Shown: positions 31,470 to 32,390 of the stretch, piece after piece
Position numbering within the stretch: position 1 is the first letter of the stretch
Layout of the letters: the number at the start of each line of letters is the position of its first letter
Origin: JBBRNH01 sp038230415
GTDB taxonomy: Bacteria > Bacteroidota > Bacteroidia > Cytophagales > Spirosomataceae
Direction: 5' to 3'
Length of the DNA: 32,390 nt
Assembly (NCBI GenBank): GCA_038230415.1
Contig: JBBRNH010000069.1
Span: forward strand, 1-32,390
The notes under the pieces: generated by a model
Database searches by the model: none
What the model was told of the DNA's origin: nothing
Seen by the model: only the letters and a program-made list of their open reading frames with translations
Program-made: the position numbers and the translations under genes

Positions 31470-32267
31470 ATGAAAGTCATTTACAATTTATGTCGGGGAT
31501 TCACCCTGATTTGGGCAGTCCTGTTGTTGTCCCATACGGCAGGTTTCGCCCAGGATCGCAATATAACGGGCCGCGTCACTTCAAAAGGTGAGGCCAGCGC
31601 ACTGCCGGGCGTAAACGTGTCCATCAAAGGCACTACGCGCGGAGTTGTTACCGATGCCAGCGGTGAATACAGAATCGCTGTGCCGGCCAATGCCGTGCTG
31701 GTGTATTCGTTTATTGGGTTCAAGGCGCAGGAAGTTACCGTGGGCAATCAGTCGGCTATCAATGTATCGTTGACGGAGGACATTTCGACGCTGAACGAGG
31801 TGGTTGTGACGGGTTACAGCGCACAGTCAAAGCGTGATATTACTGGGGCCGTTGCCGTAGTGAACACAAAGGAATTATTGGCGATTCCGGCAACGGACGT
31901 GGCCCAGCAGTTGCAGGGCCGGGTAGCGGGCGTAACCGTTACCAACGATGCTACGCCGGGTGGCTCGGCAACGGTGCGGATTCGGGGTTTCGGCACCATC
32001 GGCAACAACGACCCACTCTATATTATCGATGGGGTGCCAACGCAAAACCTCGGTACCATCAACCAGAATGACATCGAAACGATTCAGGTGCTGAAAGACG
32101 CATCGGCTTCGTCTATCTACGGTTCACGGGCAGCCAATGGTGTGGTTATCATTACAACCAAGAAAGGTAAAGCCGGTGTGTCGCAGATTACATTCGGTGC
32201 CTATTATGGTTCGCAGCAGTGGGCCAAGAAAGGCGAAGTGCTGAACTCGGAAGAACTGGGCCGCTAA
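31470..32267 (+). pseudogene. SusC-type TonB-dependent receptor, cut off by an IS630-like insertion
   Basis: I chose ATG at 31470 over the upstream TTG. The product has a signal peptide (to about residue 28), a CarboxypepD_reg-like domain (NITGRVTSKGEASALPGVNV to about residue 110), the TonB-box-like TLNEVVVTGY, and the SusC-type plug (LQGRVAGVTVTNDATPGGSA, VRIRGFGTIGNNDPLYIIDG, LKDASASSIYGSRAANGVVI). It ends after EVLNSEELGR, where SusC proteins of about 1000 residues normally go on with a Tyr (LGRY) and the barrel. The stop codon is formed by a TA of the target plus the first base of the IS element. The barrel, and probably a SusD gene, lie beyond the window. Confidence 0.85.
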
Positions 32268-32390
32268 GTAGGTGCTAAAAAATAGTTTCCATTATTTTCC
32301 TAATTTTCCTGCATGGGACGAGTGAACACGCCTGTTCTGAACACGGAGCAGCGCACAGAACTGGAAAATATGCTGAGAACCAGCCAGAAA
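32265..32390 (+). mobile_element. Left end of an IS630-like element inside the SusC-like gene
   Basis: The receptor reading breaks at a TA dinucleotide (32265-32266), the target of IS630/Tc1 elements, followed by an AT-rich end (aagtaggtgctaaaaaatag) and a transposase start at 32313. The right end lies outside the window, so the terminal inverted repeat and the TA duplication cannot be checked here. Confidence 0.65.
32313..32390 (+). CDS. IS630-family transposase, N-terminal fragment (runs off the window)
   Basis: Only 26 codons are visible (MGRVNTPVLNTEQRTELENM, then LRTSQK). The pattern 'G+...PxxLtxEQRxeLExxLRts' is the usual start of IS630 transposases, before the helix-turn-helix that begins after the Lys. 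No DDE residues can be seen within the window. Confidence 0.65.
   Translation, partial: MGRVNTPVLNTEQRTELENMLRTSQK

Overview
The window reads as the chromosome of a Bacteroidota bacterium, most likely from the Spirosoma/Cytophagales group. The signs are TonB and SusC-type receptors, a T9SS-type C-terminal sorting domain, a GrpE-DnaJ pair, small HYC_CC_PP and GDCCVxC proteins, several TAnnTTTG promoter boxes with almost no 5' leader, and GC-rich housekeeping genes.

Layout. (1) 1-5517 is a mobile, low-GC accessory region. Four imperfect palindromes of 86-91 bp (134-220, 451-536, 813-903, 2467-2557) begin with ACCCAAC and end with GTTGGGC. These ends fit the RYYYAAC...GTTRRRY core pair of integron attC sites. 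The spaces between them hold cassette-like units: two related units with no convincing protein gene (215-530 and 531-897), one unit with a 62-aa protein and a three-TM membrane protein (898-2551), and one with an antirepressor-like gene (from 2552 to about 3900). A lone core site lies at 3895-3901, and a tyrosine recombinase gene follows at 4276-5517 (-). The recombinase lacks the extra insert typical of IntI. I read the region as a non-canonical integron or integron-like array; this is the main novelty. (2) 5552-21936 is mostly ordinary chromosome: an SLC45/GPH-like sugar transporter, a BamA-like barrel, purA, a small gene plus HNH pair, a Fur-family regulator, a RelA/SpoT enzyme, a DUF4136-type lipoprotein, dnaJ and grpE, a surface protein, queG, kynU, an M19 dipeptidase and a 46-aa membrane peptide. 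Palindromic intergenic repeats of at least five types separate many of these. (3) 21996-28915 (-) is a compact metal (probably copper) locus. In order of transcription it encodes a HYC_CC_PP protein, a TonB receptor, a GDCCVxC protein, an HMA-AraC regulator, an HMA-MauE/DoxX membrane protein, a Cys-rich four-helix copper-binding protein, a Met/His-rich outer-membrane protein broken by one in-frame amber codon, and a secreted HMA protein. (4) 29216-32390 holds a secreted SASA-type esterase with a T9SS sorting domain. It is followed by a SusC-type receptor cut off at a TA dinucleotide by the start of an IS630-like element, which runs off the window.

How they work together. The copper locus combines outer-membrane uptake or sensing (TonB, HYC_CC_PP), small Cys-rich binders, an HMA-bearing AraC regulator and membrane/periplasmic metal handling. 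Overlapping starts and stops (ATGA at 26049-26052, TAATG at 25841-25845, stop and start almost touching at 23966-23973) point to translational coupling. The integron-like region carries genes with their own promoters and duplicated cassette ends, as expected of an array that has been rearranged. All functional calls come from reading motifs in the translated sequence; no database search was run.
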